Shown here one piece after another: positions 1 to 8,174 of a stretch of 22,232 nt of DNA. The stretch is from Fidelibacterota bacterium (lineage in GTDB: Bacteria > Marinisomatota > Marinisomatia > Marinisomatales > TCS55). Each line of letters starts with the position of its first letter. Positions within the stretch are counted from its first letter, which is position 1. The translations under genes were made by a program, and so were the position numbers. Under the pieces are notes generated by a model. That model saw only the letters and a list, made by a program, of their open reading frames with translations. It was not told the DNA's origin and did not search any database. The DNA is taken from the NCBI GenBank assembly GCA_004124535.1, contig SCKQ01000039.1, forward strand, positions 1-22,232. Direction: 5' to 3'.

Positions 1-308
1 CAGTCAGGTTGTATGACCATATCGCTGTCCAAAAAACATACAATCTCTGATTGACTGTTTTCAATCCCGGTATTTCGTGCTGCTGATAGTCCTTTATTTT
101 TATCATGGTTGAAAAAATAAAAGTTTGGATGCGTTTTAAAAAATTCAAGATGTTCTTTTGTGCTATCTGTAGATCCATCGTTAACGGCTATAATCGAAAA
201 TTTATCCTGAGGGTAGTCTTGCCGAACAAGACTTTTAATACATTGGTCAACGATATGTGCTACGTTATTACAGGGCACAACAACAGCTACTGTTGCTAAT
301 TCATTCAT
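1..308 (-). CDS. Family 2 glycosyltransferase, N-terminal part (cut by left edge)
   Basis: This is the first 102 codons of a GT2 (GT-A fold) glycosyltransferase, which moves a sugar from a nucleotide-sugar donor onto a growing glycan at the inner face of the membrane. The protein begins MNELATVAVVVPCNN and shows the usual GT2 order: a beta strand VAVVVPCNN, then VNDGSTDST (nucleotide binding), then the G-LSAARNTGI motif, then FLDSDM, whose aspartates are the metal-binding DxD-type site. The reading frame is open to the window edge, so the acceptor half is missing. The ATG (308-306) overlaps the TGA of the upstream transferase gene in an ATGA, so the two are probably translationally coupled. 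The acceptor and linkage cannot be told. The family call is secure. Confidence 0.9.
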   Translation of the reverse strand, partial: MNELATVAVVVPCNNVAHIVDQCIKSLVRQDYPQDKFSIIAVNDGSTDSTKEHLEFFKTHPNFYFFNHDKNKGLSAARNTGIENSQSEIVCFLDSDMVIQPD

Positions 309-1390
309 ACCCAACCTAGATCATTATAATAACCATACAATATATCTGCAGTCTGGTAAAGATCGTGGTAGTTTTGTACCCAAGATCGACCTTTTTGCTG
401 GTATTCTATTATTTTCTCATTATTACTGATCAGATCAACCAGCGTTTCGTAAAGAGTATCGCCAGTGACATTAACAAATGGGTGATCTGGAATAAATTCC
501 ACGTATTCAGGCACTAATTCCGTCACACAACAAAGACCCATCGCCAGCGCTTCCACCGAATTCATGCCATAACCCCACCCGCCGCGATTATGAACCTGAT
601 CAATGAGTATATCGCACGTTTGTTTAATGCTCTGCACCTCGTCAAACGGTTTATTTTCCAACAAAATAAATTCAATTTTCTGTTCTTCGGCCAGTTGTTC
701 GCATATCGGAATAATTGTATCGCTCCCTTTATAATGCCGATTTGTAGGGCAATGACAAATGCGGATCGGATCATTCAATGCAACGTTGAGTGAGAATTGA
801 TTCGTATCAAAAGGCAAAAACATATATTTCATGTTGGGATGTTTTTCAAGCAAATCAACTTCACTGGTCAAATTTAATTTACTTACCCTGTCAATCGCCC
901 GCAGTACACCTCTGGTACGTAAATCTTGTCCGTGATAGGTGCAGGTAATTGCCTTATTTAAATCTACAAGACGTTTAACAAAACTACAATCCCGATAAAA
1001 CTCAAGCCCCCATTCGAGATGGATTATATCGAAGTCTAATAATTGGTATTGTTCAATGGTTGGTTCTATTTTGAAATGCCACAGCCAATCGCGAAAACTA
1101 AAATACCATCTTTCCAATTTGGAGTGCGGATTCCATATTGGAGGGAAACCATCCTTTTCTTGGTAATCGCCCAACTGACCCCTATAAAACTGGTAATATT
1201 TATGGCGACCTGTCATATACCAAGGTTTTGCCATAACTAATGGCAGATTCAAGCATATACCAGAATCAAAATCGTTCCGCGCCTTAAAAAGTGTAACAAA
1301 CTCACATTGATTACCTTGGGCTTCATGTGCTTTTTTCCACAAGCTTAATGTACCAACGGTATTTTCAGGAGAGATGTACAGAATTTTCAT
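305..1390 (-). CDS. GT4-like (GT-B fold) glycosyltransferase
   Basis: The predicted 361-residue protein is a probable glycosyltransferase of the GT-B fold. It begins with MKILYISPEN, a first Rossmann strand, and has CTYHGQDLRTRG at about 150-161, a segment where GT4 enzymes carry donor or acceptor contacts. CPTNRHYKGSD at 214-224 matches the start of the C-terminal domain (usually a GR-KG-D-type stretch). The stretch around 269-286 (GGWGYGMNSVEALAMG) corresponds to the E-x7-E/EA-A-G region of GT4, with E280 the most likely second glutamate; the first glutamate is not obvious, so the family is diverged. It is first in a minus-strand run and its stop overlaps the start of the GT2 gene. I infer a role in surface polysaccharide synthesis from the neighbours. 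Donor and product are unknown. Confidence 0.8.
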   Translation of the reverse strand: MKILYISPENTVGTLSLWKKAHEAQGNQCEFVTLFKARNDFDSGICLNLPLVMAKPWYMTGRHKYYQFYRGQLGDYQEKDGFPPIWNPHSKLERWYFSFRDWLWHFKIEPTIEQYQLLDFDIIHLEWGLEFYRDCSFVKRLVDLNKAITCTYHGQDLRTRGVLRAIDRVSKLNLTSEVDLLEKHPNMKYMFLPFDTNQFSLNVALNDPIRICHCPTNRHYKGSDTIIPICEQLAEEQKIEFILLENKPFDEVQSIKQTCDILIDQVHNRGGWGYGMNSVEALAMGLCCVTELVPEYVEFIPDHPFVNVTGDTLYETLVDLISNNEKIIEYQQKGRSWVQNYHDLYQTADILYGYYNDLGWV

Positions 1391-1540
1391 AATTTTGCTT
1401 AATTAAAGAAAATTGGAACCGGTTAGTTCCTGAATCATTTCAAGTTACTAAAACGAAGGTTAAATACTAACCAACATCGATTAATCTTCATTGATGGTTT
1501 CAATCATAATGAAAGTAAATTTACAACCACATCAAATTCA
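1391..1540. promoter_or_regulatory. Divergent intergenic region between two glycosyltransferase genes
   Basis: These 150 AT-rich bases separate two divergently read transferase genes and must hold both promoters if they are transcribed locally. I see no convincing -35/-10 pair. Three short inverted repeats lie in it: GGAAC/GTTCC (1415-1419 and 1426-1430), GGTTA/TAACC (1458-1462 and 1468-1472) and ATTGA/TCAAT (1490-1494 and 1500-1504). Each is only 5 bp per arm, so they are weak candidates for protein-binding sites. There is no Shine-Dalgarno sequence in front of the ATG at 1541. Confidence 0.35.
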
Positions 1541-2710
1541 ATGAAGCTGTTAATTATACCATCTTGGTACCCATCTAATATCCACCCGGAAAGTGGTACA
1601 TTTTTTCGGGAACGGGCGCTAATACTGCAACGCCATGGTTTCAACATAACAATTGCCGCTCACATCGTACACTCTGCCCGTGATGTGCTAAAATTCAAAC
1701 CAGACCCAAATGATAACATGCCGGTAAGTGATAATGAAATGATTGTGTATAAAACAGAGGCGCTCAATCCCTACCCCAAGCTACCTAAACAAGCATTCAA
1801 AAGTTATAAAAAATCAATTTCAATATTGGTCCAACATATCATTGCCAAACAAGGTAAACCAGACCTAGTTTTCATCCATTCATCACTTTTTGCAGGAGCG
1901 GCGCTGGCTAAAAACCTTCATGAGCAATCAATTCCCTATATGGTTTCTGAACACCTGAAAGAATTTATCATTGCTGATGGATGGACAGCATTTCAAAAAG
2001 CATGTATCAAAGACAGTTACAATTATGCTTCGCGAATAATCGCCACCAGTAATGCATTAAAAAATAATATTCAGTCAGAATTTGATATCAGTAATGAAAA
2101 AATCGTGCAAATCCCCAATCCTGCGGATGCGCAATTGTTCTCGCTAAGAATAGAAAATATAGAAGGGCCTTTCACATTTATTGCAATTGCTTTATTGCGC
2201 CAGGAAAAAAGGTTAGACATATTGATCAGCGCCTTTGCTAAACTGATCGAAAAAGTACCCAATGCGATCCTTACAATTGTTGGAGATGGTTCTGAAAAAG
2301 ATAATCTGGAACTATTGTCGCGAAAACTTGGCATAAGCAAGCGTATTAATTTTACCGGGTACCAGAAAAAACCCGTGGTGGCCGAAATGCTTAGTCACCA
2401 TCATGTACTGGTATTATCTAGTGAAGTAGAAACTTTTGGCGTCGTGCTTGTAGAGGCAATGACAGCAGGATTGCCGGTAATAGCGACACGCTGCGGAGGG
2501 CCAGAATCAATTGTATCGCCAGACACAGGTATGCTAGTGAAACCCAATGACCCCGTTAAATTGGCAAAAGCAATGCGGAAGATGATTGATCGCTACTCAA
2601 CTTATGATCCCGATAAAATTCGCCATATTGCCCTCGAACAATATGGAGATAAAGCATATGTTACACGAATCACGGAGACAATCAGTTCGATTGTTCAGGC
2701 CAAACATTAA
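1541..2710 (+). CDS. GT4 family glycosyltransferase
   Basis: This 389-residue protein is a retaining GT4 (GT-B fold) glycosyltransferase. The N-terminal acceptor domain begins MKLLIIPSWYPSNIHPESGT, with the glycine-rich loop and FFRERA helix common in exopolysaccharide transferases. The hinge region reads IPNPAD at 191-196, followed by the donor-domain start FIAIALLRQEKRLDIL (213-228), then VGDG at 247-250. The diagnostic E-x7-E lies at E297 and E305 (ETFGVVLVE), followed by AMTAGLPVIATRCGGP, so the catalytic core looks complete. It is read away from the preceding transferase, and its last 29 bases overlap the end of the convergent flippase gene. The context implies assembly of a lipid-linked or capsular glycan. 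Its sugar specificity cannot be read from the sequence. Confidence 0.93.
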   Translation: MKLLIIPSWYPSNIHPESGTFFRERALILQRHGFNITIAAHIVHSARDVLKFKPDPNDNMPVSDNEMIVYKTEALNPYPKLPKQAFKSYKKSISILVQHIIAKQGKPDLVFIHSSLFAGAALAKNLHEQSIPYMVSEHLKEFIIADGWTAFQKACIKDSYNYASRIIATSNALKNNIQSEFDISNEKIVQIPNPADAQLFSLRIENIEGPFTFIAIALLRQEKRLDILISAFAKLIEKVPNAILTIVGDGSEKDNLELLSRKLGISKRINFTGYQKKPVVAEMLSHHHVLVLSSEVETFGVVLVEAMTAGLPVIATRCGGPESIVSPDTGMLVKPNDPVKLAKAMRKMIDRYSTYDPDKIRHIALEQYGDKAYVTRITETISSIVQAKH

Positions 2711-4142
2711 GGAATCGCCGAATCCAGGTTTGCTCGCTATGATTCAAAAACCCCACCATTGTTAAACCAACGGGATAAAATAAGGTTAACATTACTTTAA
2801 CAAAAAGATCATGACTGCTAACATCATGTAATAAATAAACAGCAATCATTAGGATTGCAATTCTTAACAAGCGAGACCACTCATAAGCGATTGGATAAAG
2901 CGTACGATTAACACTAAATAGGATCACCGCCATTACCATAAAAGATATACAAGTAGCAATGGCAGCGCCAATCGCACCATAATACGGAATTAGATAAACG
3001 TTTAAACCAACGTTACTAAGAGCACCAATGGCTCTAGTACTTGCTACCCATATTGATTTTTCCTGTTGAAACACCCCCGGCAATTGCAACAAATATAAAC
3101 CATGGAATACATATCCTAGTGCGATCCAAGGCACAATATTTGTGGAAGACCAATAAGCAACGTTATAAACTGTAATACTTCCTAATTGGATCCGAACTAT
3201 ATCATCCACCCAGACCAGTAAAATAATCCAGATAAATCCCAATATTGCCAATACATAAGTAGTAATTCTGGCAAATAACGGCTTTTGTTCATTCGTACCG
3301 CCTACTTTAAGGAAAAACGGTTGCCAACCCATATTAAATCCCATTACGATTAACATCATTAGCATTCCTAATTTATACCCCGCACTGTAAATACCGACAG
3401 TAGTCAAGTCTGTCATTTCTTTCAGAATATAACGGTCAGCCAATTCCATTATCATCGCAAATATACCTGAAGGAAGAAAGGGCAGGCCAAAACGCATCAT
3501 CTTTTTCCACGCTAACACAGAGATTGCAGATGATTTAATACGTTTTAGAATAGCAGGTAATGTCAGTAAAAAAAGACTTCCGGAAACAATAAAGTTGCTT
3601 AACAGGACACCATATATTCCCATTCCCAATTTCAAGACAAACAACAAATTCAACGTCAGCGACCCCAATACATTCAGCAGACTATTGGTTATATATATAT
3701 ATGGTTTTTCTTCTGCACGGAAAATTAATTGCGGAATCGACCACATTACATCCATTGCAATGATCCAGCCCGCTAATGTCATCAACCTATGATCTGTTGA
3801 CCCGAGAATAATCGGACCAAGCCAACTCCGGAGCAAGGTTATTAATAGCCCAAAACAAATTGATGTAACTAAAAACGAAAACCAAGCTGATGTTAAATAA
3901 CCAGTTTTTTCTGATACACCAGACTGTACATATCGTTTCAAGAGAGCTGCATCCAGGCCATAATGCAACACGACACTCATGAAACCCATAAATGTATAGG
4001 CCAATGATATAACGCCATAATCATTTGGATTAAAAACATTGGTATATAATGGCAGTAATAAAAAAGTGACAATTCGTGCCAAGATATGGCCAGCACCATA
4101 AACCAACGTATTAAACGTAAGTGCTTTTATCTCTTTTATCAC
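2682..4142 (-). CDS. Wzx-type polysaccharide flippase (MOP superfamily)
   Basis: This 486-residue, very hydrophobic protein has about 12-14 membrane segments in the pattern of MOP-superfamily polysaccharide transporters, which flip undecaprenyl-linked oligosaccharide units across the inner membrane. The N-terminus (TFNTLVYGAGHILARIVTFLLLPLYTN) has the family's first helix, ending in a P-L-Y-T turn. YGVISLAYTF and the repeated ALLKRYVQS-type motif follow. The start codon is GTG (4142-4140); an in-frame stop lies just upstream, which is the stop of the preceding gene, so no longer form is possible. It follows the FemAB-like gene by 6 bases, so both are probably one transcript. It lacks a clear Shine-Dalgarno sequence. 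Its 3' end overlaps the convergent GT4 gene by 29 bases. Confidence 0.92.
   Translation of the reverse strand: MIKEIKALTFNTLVYGAGHILARIVTFLLLPLYTNVFNPNDYGVISLAYTFMGFMSVVLHYGLDAALLKRYVQSGVSEKTGYLTSAWFSFLVTSICFGLLITLLRSWLGPIILGSTDHRLMTLAGWIIAMDVMWSIPQLIFRAEEKPYIYITNSLLNVLGSLTLNLLFVLKLGMGIYGVLLSNFIVSGSLFLLTLPAILKRIKSSAISVLAWKKMMRFGLPFLPSGIFAMIMELADRYILKEMTDLTTVGIYSAGYKLGMLMMLIVMGFNMGWQPFFLKVGGTNEQKPLFARITTYVLAILGFIWIILLVWVDDIVRIQLGSITVYNVAYWSSTNIVPWIALGYVFHGLYLLQLPGVFQQEKSIWVASTRAIGALSNVGLNVYLIPYYGAIGAAIATCISFMVMAVILFSVNRTLYPIAYEWSRLLRIAILMIAVYLLHDVSSHDLFVKVMLTLFYPVGLTMVGFLNHSEQTWIRRFLNVWPEQSN
3690..3702. repeat. TA dinucleotide tract inside the flippase gene
   Basis: Thirteen bases of uninterrupted TA repeat (6.5 units) lie within the flippase coding sequence and encode Tyr-Ile-Tyr-Ile. 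It is the longest simple dinucleotide repeat I noticed in the window. A change of one unit would shift the frame, so it could slip, although it may merely reflect AT-rich codon use. A shorter tract (about 11 bases) lies in the ROK kinase gene at 14540-14550. Confidence 0.7.
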
Positions 4143-4148
4143 AATTGA

Positions 4149-5111
4149 TTAAAAATGATAATCCAGAGTGTCTCTGAAGATGCCGCTGGAGCCAAATTTT
4201 TCTTTAAATTTGGCTAAGCCCATGTTTGGTTCTTCATTAACTGTAAAAATTCCAAAATCGAAAACAGAATAATTATTTGATATTGCCCAGCGGAAAATTT
4301 CATAGAACAATAAGTTGATTGGTCGATATTCCTGATAGTCTTCATCATGACTGATATAGAAAGCAAGAATCACATCATTGTTGGCAATAAAATTCACTAC
4401 TCCGCCAATCATAATGTCCTTAACAAACGCTCCATTAAGCTGTACATGGTCGGGGAATAAAGTTTGCAGACTCTTTAACTCTGCCACCGTATGAGTAGGT
4501 TCTACGCCATGACGTGTTTTCAGATTTTTCTGCAATATTTCATAAAATGAGTCAATATCATCGGTCTGCCTTACATCCACGTCCATACGCTGTGCCTTGC
4601 GTACGGCTCGTCGATGTGCAGGATTAAATTTTGCCAAATTTTCTTCAATAGAATCTTCTAGAAATAAGATACTGGTTACTTCCCGCTTCAAATATTGGTA
4701 GCCACATTGCAGGAGTGAAAAGTCAATATAATTTGATTGTCTTTTGTTGTAAATAGTTGGTGGCAGGGTAATTCTTACCCCAGAAAATCCCTGGTCCTTG
4801 GCATAACTATTCAGTGCCTCCACCAGTTCAAGTGCGTCAGCAAAAGAAAGGTCTTCGGGTACTACAAATGATCCCATCGATGCACCAGGATGGGAGATCA
4901 GCATTTTATCTGGTACATTGGTTACTTCTGCAGCTGGTAATAAAACATAGGGTTTATTCTTTTTATAAAAAACAAGGCTGTGATCAATAAATCTATCTGG
5001 CGGGTGGTAAGCTAAAAACTGACGGGTATGAAATATTGTGCCATTATTTGCCCCCCAGACTATTTCATCCCATGCCTTAGCAAAATTTTCGTTAAACCTC
5101 TTAACTTGCAT
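4149..5111 (-). CDS. FemAB-like GNAT-fold acyl/aminoacyl transferase
   Basis: This 320-residue protein matches the FemAB/Acetyltransf_6 type: two GNAT-like folds in tandem. Members add amino acids to peptidoglycan precursors from aminoacyl-tRNA or acylate exopolysaccharide. Visible family features are an early FHTRQFLAYH segment (about 27-36), the basic central stretch NPAHRRAVRKAQRM that begins the second GNAT domain, VQLNGAFVKDIMIGGVV, and the C-terminal INLLFYEIFRWA plus FDFGIFTVNEEPNMGLAKFKEKFG. The last resembles the D-FG motif followed by glycine, which closes the fold. It precedes a polysaccharide flippase by 6 bases, so decoration of a surface glycan is more likely than peptidoglycan cross-bridge synthesis; that choice is inference. 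No Shine-Dalgarno sequence is seen. It is read divergently from enolase. Confidence 0.85.
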   Translation of the reverse strand: MQVKRFNENFAKAWDEIVWGANNGTIFHTRQFLAYHPPDRFIDHSLVFYKKNKPYVLLPAAEVTNVPDKMLISHPGASMGSFVVPEDLSFADALELVEALNSYAKDQGFSGVRITLPPTIYNKRQSNYIDFSLLQCGYQYLKREVTSILFLEDSIEENLAKFNPAHRRAVRKAQRMDVDVRQTDDIDSFYEILQKNLKTRHGVEPTHTVAELKSLQTLFPDHVQLNGAFVKDIMIGGVVNFIANNDVILAFYISHDEDYQEYRPINLLFYEIFRWAISNNYSVFDFGIFTVNEEPNMGLAKFKEKFGSSGIFRDTLDYHF

Positions 5112-5228
5112 CGTAAGTAAGAATTTAACGAATAAGTTAAGGTGGTTTGTTCCAAAATTTTATCGAGCTTAGGAGTTGATATCAGATAAAAAATCGCTCT
5201 AATTTGGAGAAAATGATTTACTGTTTAA
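5112..5228. promoter_or_regulatory. Divergent intergenic region upstream of eno
   Basis: These 117 bases separate the FemAB-like gene and eno and presumably carry both promoters. I could not support a consensus -35/-10 pair. A small inverted repeat TTAAC/GTTAA is at 5125-5129 and 5136-5140. The region also holds a Shine-Dalgarno-like GGAG at 5206-5209 that is better placed for a seven-codon minicistron than for eno itself. Confidence 0.35.
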
Positions 5229-5236
5229 ATGTCTGA
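5206..5236 (+). promoter_or_regulatory. Possible leader minicistron overlapping the eno start
   Basis: A GGAG at 5206-5209 stands 3 bases before an ATG at 5213, which opens a seven-codon frame (MIYCLNV) ending in TGA at 5234-5236, inside eno codons 2-3. The eno ATG (5229) lies 19 bases from the GGAG, too far for normal use. An in-frame TAA at 5226-5228 sits directly before eno, so eno cannot start further upstream. Either eno is translated by re-initiation after the minicistron or it uses no Shine-Dalgarno sequence, as several other genes here appear to do. Confidence 0.3.
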
Positions 5237-6515
5237 TTCAACTATTGTAACGGTTGCCGCTCGTGAAATCTTGGATTCGAGGGGGAATCCAACTATTGAA
5301 GTGGATGTTATCCTTCGGGATGATAGTATCGGCCGCGCCGCAGTGCCATCTGGCGCTTCAATCGGAGAGCACGAAGCCGTAGAACTCCGTGATGGTGATC
5401 AATCTCGTTATCTAGGTAAGGGTGTACACCAGGCTGTTGATAATGTGAACAACATTATTGGAAATGCTATTCAGGGTCTGGATGCAACCCAACAAGAGAC
5501 CATAGATCAAAATATGATTGCATTGGACGGTACGAAAAATAAATCCGTTCTTGGAGCAAACGCTATACTTGGAACTTCAATTGCGGTTGCGAAGGCCGCA
5601 GCTAAATCATCTAACAAACCCCTTTATGAATATCTGAGTACGAATAACAATTATACAATGCCAATTCCGATGATGAATATTCTTAACGGCGGAAGTCATG
5701 CTGATAATAATGTTGACATTCAAGAATTCATGGTTTTCCCAATCGGCGCATCTTCTTTTTCACAAGCACTGCAGATGGGTACAGAGATTTTTCACCAATT
5801 GAAGAAAGTTCTACAAAAACGTGGGCTTAATACAGCCGTCGGGGATGAAGGAGGCTTTGCCCCAGATTTAAGATCAAATGAGGAAGCGATAGAAGTTATA
5901 CTGACGGCCATTGATAAAGCTGGGTACTCAGTGGGTGAAGATATCTATCTGGCACTAGATGTGGCGGCCAGTGAAATTTACGATGGAAAACACTATCAGC
6001 TTGAATCTGAGAATAAATCTCTTTCAGCAGATCAAATGATTCAATACTACCAGAACCTAGTTGATAAATATCCTATCGTTTCAATTGAAGATGGGTTATC
6101 GGAGAATGATTGGAAAGGCTGGGTAGAATTGAATGCTGAATTGGGAAATAAGATTCAAATCGTTGGAGATGACTTAACTGTCACAAATATTGACAGACTT
6201 CAAAAAGCTATTGATTTGCATGCCATAAATGCAATTTTAATAAAATTAAATCAGATAGGTACAGTTACTGAAACGCTCAATGCAATTAGATTAGCAAGTG
6301 AAGTTGGTTTTGGTGCAATTATTTCTCATAGATCTGGTGAAACCGAAGATACAACTATAGCAGATTTCGCAGTAGCAACTGGTGTCGGTCAAATCAAAAC
6401 AGGAAGCGTATCGCGTACAGATCGTATTTGCAAATATAACCAGCTGCTGCGGATAGAAGAAACGATTGGGGAAACTAGCCAATTTCCTGGTAAAGAAGTA
6501 TTGGGAGGAAAATGA
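5229..6515 (+). CDS. eno: Enolase
   Basis: Cytosolic phosphopyruvate hydratase (EC 4.2.1.11) interconverts 2-phosphoglycerate and phosphoenolpyruvate in glycolysis and gluconeogenesis. The 428-residue length is normal. All key sites are visible: SRGNP near 17-21, the mobile SGASIG loop at 41-46, the catalytic acid E207 in GDEGGFAP, magnesium ligands D244 (LALDVA), E287 (SIEDG) and D314 (GDDL), catalytic base K339 in LIKLNQIGT, and the SHRSGETED signature with H367 and R368, then K390. The start is fixed by the standard N-terminus and by an in-frame stop immediately before it. The stop overlaps the ftsB start in an ATGA. An eno-ftsB (or divIC) arrangement is common in bacteria. Confidence 0.98.
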   Translation: MSDSTIVTVAAREILDSRGNPTIEVDVILRDDSIGRAAVPSGASIGEHEAVELRDGDQSRYLGKGVHQAVDNVNNIIGNAIQGLDATQQETIDQNMIALDGTKNKSVLGANAILGTSIAVAKAAAKSSNKPLYEYLSTNNNYTMPIPMMNILNGGSHADNNVDIQEFMVFPIGASSFSQALQMGTEIFHQLKKVLQKRGLNTAVGDEGGFAPDLRSNEEAIEVILTAIDKAGYSVGEDIYLALDVAASEIYDGKHYQLESENKSLSADQMIQYYQNLVDKYPIVSIEDGLSENDWKGWVELNAELGNKIQIVGDDLTVTNIDRLQKAIDLHAINAILIKLNQIGTVTETLNAIRLASEVGFGAIISHRSGETEDTTIADFAVATGVGQIKTGSVSRTDRICKYNQLLRIEETIGETSQFPGKEVLGGK

Positions 6516-6850
6516 GAAGTAATCCCAAACGAATACGTCAAAATAAAAAGCAGGCGAATCAAATCCAGCAGCAAATGATCCGCGCTATCCTTATTATCGG
6601 CGCATTGATGTTACTCATCATTTTTTTCTTTGGAGATCACGGTATGTATCAATTATATCTCTTGCGTTCTGAGCGATCCGAGATACAAGCCTCAATTACT
6701 ACACTCCGGGAGCATAAACAAACATTAGAAGCGGAGAAAAATAAACTCACTACTGATTTAAAATACATTGAACAACTTGCTCGGGAAAGATTTAGAATGG
6801 CAAAAAAGGGTGAAAAAGTATTTAAGGTAATAGAAAAGAAACCCGAATAA
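6512..6850 (+). CDS. ftsB: FtsB/DivIC-family septum formation initiator
   Basis: This small bitopic membrane protein (112 residues) of the FtsB/DivIC family acts in the divisome, where it pairs with FtsL and FtsQ/DivIB. The basic, glutamine-rich cytoplasmic N-terminus (1-22) is followed by one transmembrane helix (about 23-41), a periplasmic coiled coil (about 48-82, rich in E, K, L and R) and the family's short conserved end, [20 protein letters not shown]. The start is supported by a strong GGGAGGA (6503-6509) just before the ATG and by the 4-base overlap with eno. It is possible that the protein is better named DivIC; the family is not in doubt. Its stop lies one base from the stop of the convergent gene. 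Confidence 0.93.
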   Translation: MRSNPKRIRQNKKQANQIQQQMIRAILIIGALMLLIIFFFGDHGMYQLYLLRSERSEIQASITTLREHKQTLEAEKNKLTTDLKYIEQLARERFRMAKKGEKVFKVIEKKPE

Positions 6851-6851
6851 C

Positions 6852-7436
6852 TCAGAACCCCAAAGTGTAGTAGACTCGATCTCCACCCATTTTACCAGTA
6901 CAGACCAGCTCTACATTTTTCGGGTTTGACTTAAAATCATAGAATAGTTCAGCAATTACGTAATCTCGGGGAGCAATAATAGCCAGATCTTGATATTTAC
7001 CCTGGAAGGGGTTTAACTCCCCTTTATTACTACCTTTACCAATAGCCTTCAATAAAACCATTGCGGAGAAATCCAATTCCTTGGTATGGCTGATATTTTT
7101 CACACGCAACTTAAGCACTACCTGAGTACCAGTCTGAATTACCTCTATTAATTTGTATTTTGCATTATCCGCAATTTGTGTAGTGCCTATTGGATGTGAA
7201 ACGCGTCCTTCAAGAAGTGACTCAACAGGAATATAAAATTGGATGGTGGCTTTAATAAACTTACCAGATTTATCTTTTTTCAATTTTGTGACCGAAGATC
7301 CGGGAAATATTTCACCGATAACATTATCCTTACTTGCATTAGGGGATAGATATACTTTTGTATTTTTAATCACCTCGGTTTCCTGACCTATCAGCCTGAG
7401 CGGCAAAACAATCAAATATATAAGTAATCGGTACAT
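6852..7436 (-). CDS. Secreted protein with an SH3-like N-terminal domain, function unknown
   Basis: I do not recognise a characterised family for this 194-residue protein. The first 17 residues (MYRLLIYLIVLPLRLIG) look like a Sec signal peptide, with cleavage likely before QETEV. Residues about 20-75 resemble a bacterial SH3-like module (VYLSPNASKDNVIGEIFPGSSV, the pattern of an SH3b repeat), a fold often binding peptidoglycan or peptides. The rest (about 90-194) is beta-rich, with VVLKLRVKNISHTKELDFSAMVLL reminiscent of an immunoglobulin-like or DUF4352-like sandwich. There is no lipobox cysteine. It starts 9 bases after the motB stop and is the last gene of that run, so a periplasmic accessory role for the stator is a reasonable guess, unproven. 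Confidence 0.72.
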   Translation of the reverse strand: MYRLLIYLIVLPLRLIGQETEVIKNTKVYLSPNASKDNVIGEIFPGSSVTKLKKDKSGKFIKATIQFYIPVESLLEGRVSHPIGTTQIADNAKYKLIEVIQTGTQVVLKLRVKNISHTKELDFSAMVLLKAIGKGSNKGELNPFQGKYQDLAIIAPRDYVIAELFYDFKSNPKNVELVCTGKMGGDRVYYTLGF

Positions 7437-7445
7437 CAGCTATAT

Positions 7446-8171
7446 TTAATTAGTGAGTATATTCTTTTTAATAAAAGCATCCATATATATCTCCACTCGG
7501 CGATTCTTCGCCCGTGCGTTTCTTATATCCACTGCATTTTTACCAACTGAACTGATCGGGATAACAGGACGGAATTTTCCATATCCCATGGCAGAAAACT
7601 TGCTTTCCGGTATTCTTGAGAATTCACTAAGGAGTTTTACAATATTCAACGCCCGTGAAGTTGACAAATCCCAATTGCTCGCAAATCGTGCCTGTTTTGG
7701 TAGCGGCAGGTCATCAGTATGTCCTTCACATCGTATTTCCACATTTAAAAAACCGCCTCTTTTCTCTATGGCCCCTAATAATTTATTAAAGCGCTCGTCT
7801 TCATCTAAATTTAACAACTTTGATACACGCACAATGCCGCCGATCTGCCTTAATAGTGGATATACTAGAGTTTGTACACCGTCATCCATAGATCTGAACA
7901 ATCGACCGCTTGCCATGGTAATTTTCACACCCTTTGTTACCCGATCAACAAATACATAGGAAGATTCAATATTTTCCTTCAATTCTTGGTAGGTCTCATC
8001 TAACAGCAAATTGATTACCCGATCAATGTGTTTTTCAGCATCATTGAGAATCACCAATAATAAGATAAAGAAAGTCAACAGCAGTGTAACCAGATCAGCA
8101 TAGGTAACGGCCCAGGCAGTACTTTTTGCCTTGGCCTCCTCAGCGGACATACCAAAGGAATCAATGGCCAT
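7446..8171 (-). CDS. motB: MotB-like stator protein with OmpA peptidoglycan-binding domain
   Basis: This is the 241-residue B subunit of a MotA-MotB type ion-driven stator. The N-terminal plug and helix contain AWAVTYADLVTLLLTFFILL (19-38); D26 is the position of the essential ion-carrying aspartate (D32 in E. coli MotB). A linker follows, then an OmpA-like domain: EGHTDD (149-154), NWDLSTSRALNIV (166-178), GYGKFRP (196-202) and NRRVEI (223-228), which anchors the stator to peptidoglycan. The protein is short for MotB, with a compact linker. It starts 3 bases after the motA stop. ExbD/TolR were considered, but the OmpA domain and the WAVTYADLVTLLL motif favour MotB. Whether it drives a flagellum is not shown here. 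Confidence 0.93.
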   Translation of the reverse strand: MAIDSFGMSAEEAKAKSTAWAVTYADLVTLLLTFFILLLVILNDAEKHIDRVINLLLDETYQELKENIESSYVFVDRVTKGVKITMASGRLFRSMDDGVQTLVYPLLRQIGGIVRVSKLLNLDEDERFNKLLGAIEKRGGFLNVEIRCEGHTDDLPLPKQARFASNWDLSTSRALNIVKLLSEFSRIPESKFSAMGYGKFRPVIPISSVGKNAVDIRNARAKNRRVEIYMDAFIKKNILTN

Positions 8172-8174
8172 AAA

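Noticed and set aside
1415..1504. Three small inverted repeats as structured RNA or operator sites
   Set aside because: Arms are only 5 bp, with different sequences, in AT-rich DNA; there is no shared motif.
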